The position numbers and the translations under genes are program-made. Positions 63,688 to 64,000 of a stretch of DNA of 64,000 bases are shown piece by piece. Position 1 is the first letter of the stretch, and each line of letters begins with the position of its first letter. Origin of the DNA: Magnetococcales bacterium (GTDB lineage Bacteria > Pseudomonadota > Magnetococcia > Magnetococcales > JADFYX01). The notes beneath the pieces are model-generated. The model saw nothing but the letters and a program-made list of their open reading frames with translations. It made no database searches and was not told the DNA's origin. Where the stretch lies: positions 186,001 to 250,000 of the forward strand of contig PEAM01000001.1 in the NCBI GenBank assembly GCA_002753565.1. The letters are read 5' to 3'.

Positions 63688-64000
63688 GATAGTTCCAAGA
63701 AAAGGTACCCGACGGCTCAACCTGAACAGAGTGGTTGGCGGTGGGTGAATGGCGTAATCGATTGGTCCATCTGGTGGGGTAGAAAAAACCTCTTTTACCA
63801 TACTGGTAAGGAGATTATTTGTGATGACACCAGGTGAATTCAGAGGTTGTGTCGGGAGCATGCCGACAACGGCCGTTTCTAGGTTCAAGGTAGACCAACT
63901 CCACACTGTTTTCAGTGCTCAAAAAGGGTTTATGACTACCGTCTGTAAGGTAAAAGTGTAAGATAATCCCAGACCCAACATGCTACAACTCAGGAAACAA
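63688..64000. other. 313-base region upstream of the DUF3108 gene
   Basis: I see no supported gene here. The minus-strand open frame that extends DUF3108 upstream to 63906 lacks a start site or protein-like composition. GTTTCTAGGTT near 63876 also occurs in the hairpin after fliK (8683-8693), possibly a scattered motif. The DUF3108 promoter should be in this stretch but could not be located. Confidence 0.4.

Noticed and set aside
63688-63906. N-terminal extension of the DUF3108 protein
   Set aside because: The composition is not protein-like and a signal peptide begins at ATG 63687.

Overview
The window comes from a motile Gram-negative proteobacterium. It carries a chemosensory cluster, an ordered run of flagellar genes (fliK-flgD-flgE, then fliL-M-N-O-P), Kdo-type LPS synthesis (kdsB), hopanoid precursor synthesis (hpnC-hpnD), c-type cytochromes, sigma-54 activators and several large c-di-GMP or two-component proteins. 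The texture resembles deep-branching, sensor-rich magnetococcus-like or alphaproteobacterial lineages, but no magnetosome gene or rRNA is present to prove it, so that placement is inference only.

Layout. 1-5470 (minus strand): cheA-cheW-soluble receptor-STAS protein. 5768-7320: an unknown small protein and a nitronate monooxygenase, separated by a clear terminator. 7572-14876: hook and C-ring/export genes, with a candidate sigma-54 promoter before fliK; a TPR-sulfotransferase follows fliP where fliQ is usually found. 16640-22248: tRNA-Lys(CTT), two overlapping membrane proteins, a FkbM-like methyltransferase, a tetraheme NapC-type cytochrome, a c'-type cytochrome and a membrane-anchored SGNH hydrolase. 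22350-28726: a giant multi-PAS hybrid histidine kinase split by a frameshift at an A9 tract, followed by an overlapping REC-GGDEF protein. 28785-32075: a Rap1a-like exported protein, hpnD/hpnC and prmB. 32251-37923: two sigma-54 activators (one PspF-like without a receiver, one FleQ-like) alternating with an exported TPR protein and a lipoprotein. 37935-41109 (minus): a cyclase-homology/triple cold-shock-domain protein, an exported cyclophilin, and a HEPN-TPR gene pair.

41219-51245 (minus): a compact phage-derived head and tail module: Mu-I-like protease with a nested scaffold, decoration protein, capsid, DUF1320-like and tail-terminator-like proteins, and tail or host-contact proteins. I see no terminase, portal, tape measure, integrase/transposase or lysis gene in it, and all its frames are open. 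It ends in a strong hairpin terminator and abuts the HEPN-TPR pair.

51411-64000: a REC-PAS-PAS-GGDEF-EAL regulator with its own promoter; galU-ugd-phosphomannomutase for sugar nucleotides, running into pyrD and ispH; a small exported protein; a DksA/TraR zinc-finger protein; an exported nuclease; a palindrome-rich repeat element; and a PilZ-like/kdsB/DUF3108 operon.

The most unusual items are the terminase-less particle module, the neighbouring HEPN-TPR pair, the cyclase-homology/cold-shock fusion, the sulfotransferase inside the flagellar run, and the homopolymer frameshift in the hybrid kinase. All family calls were made by reading motifs; no database search was run.
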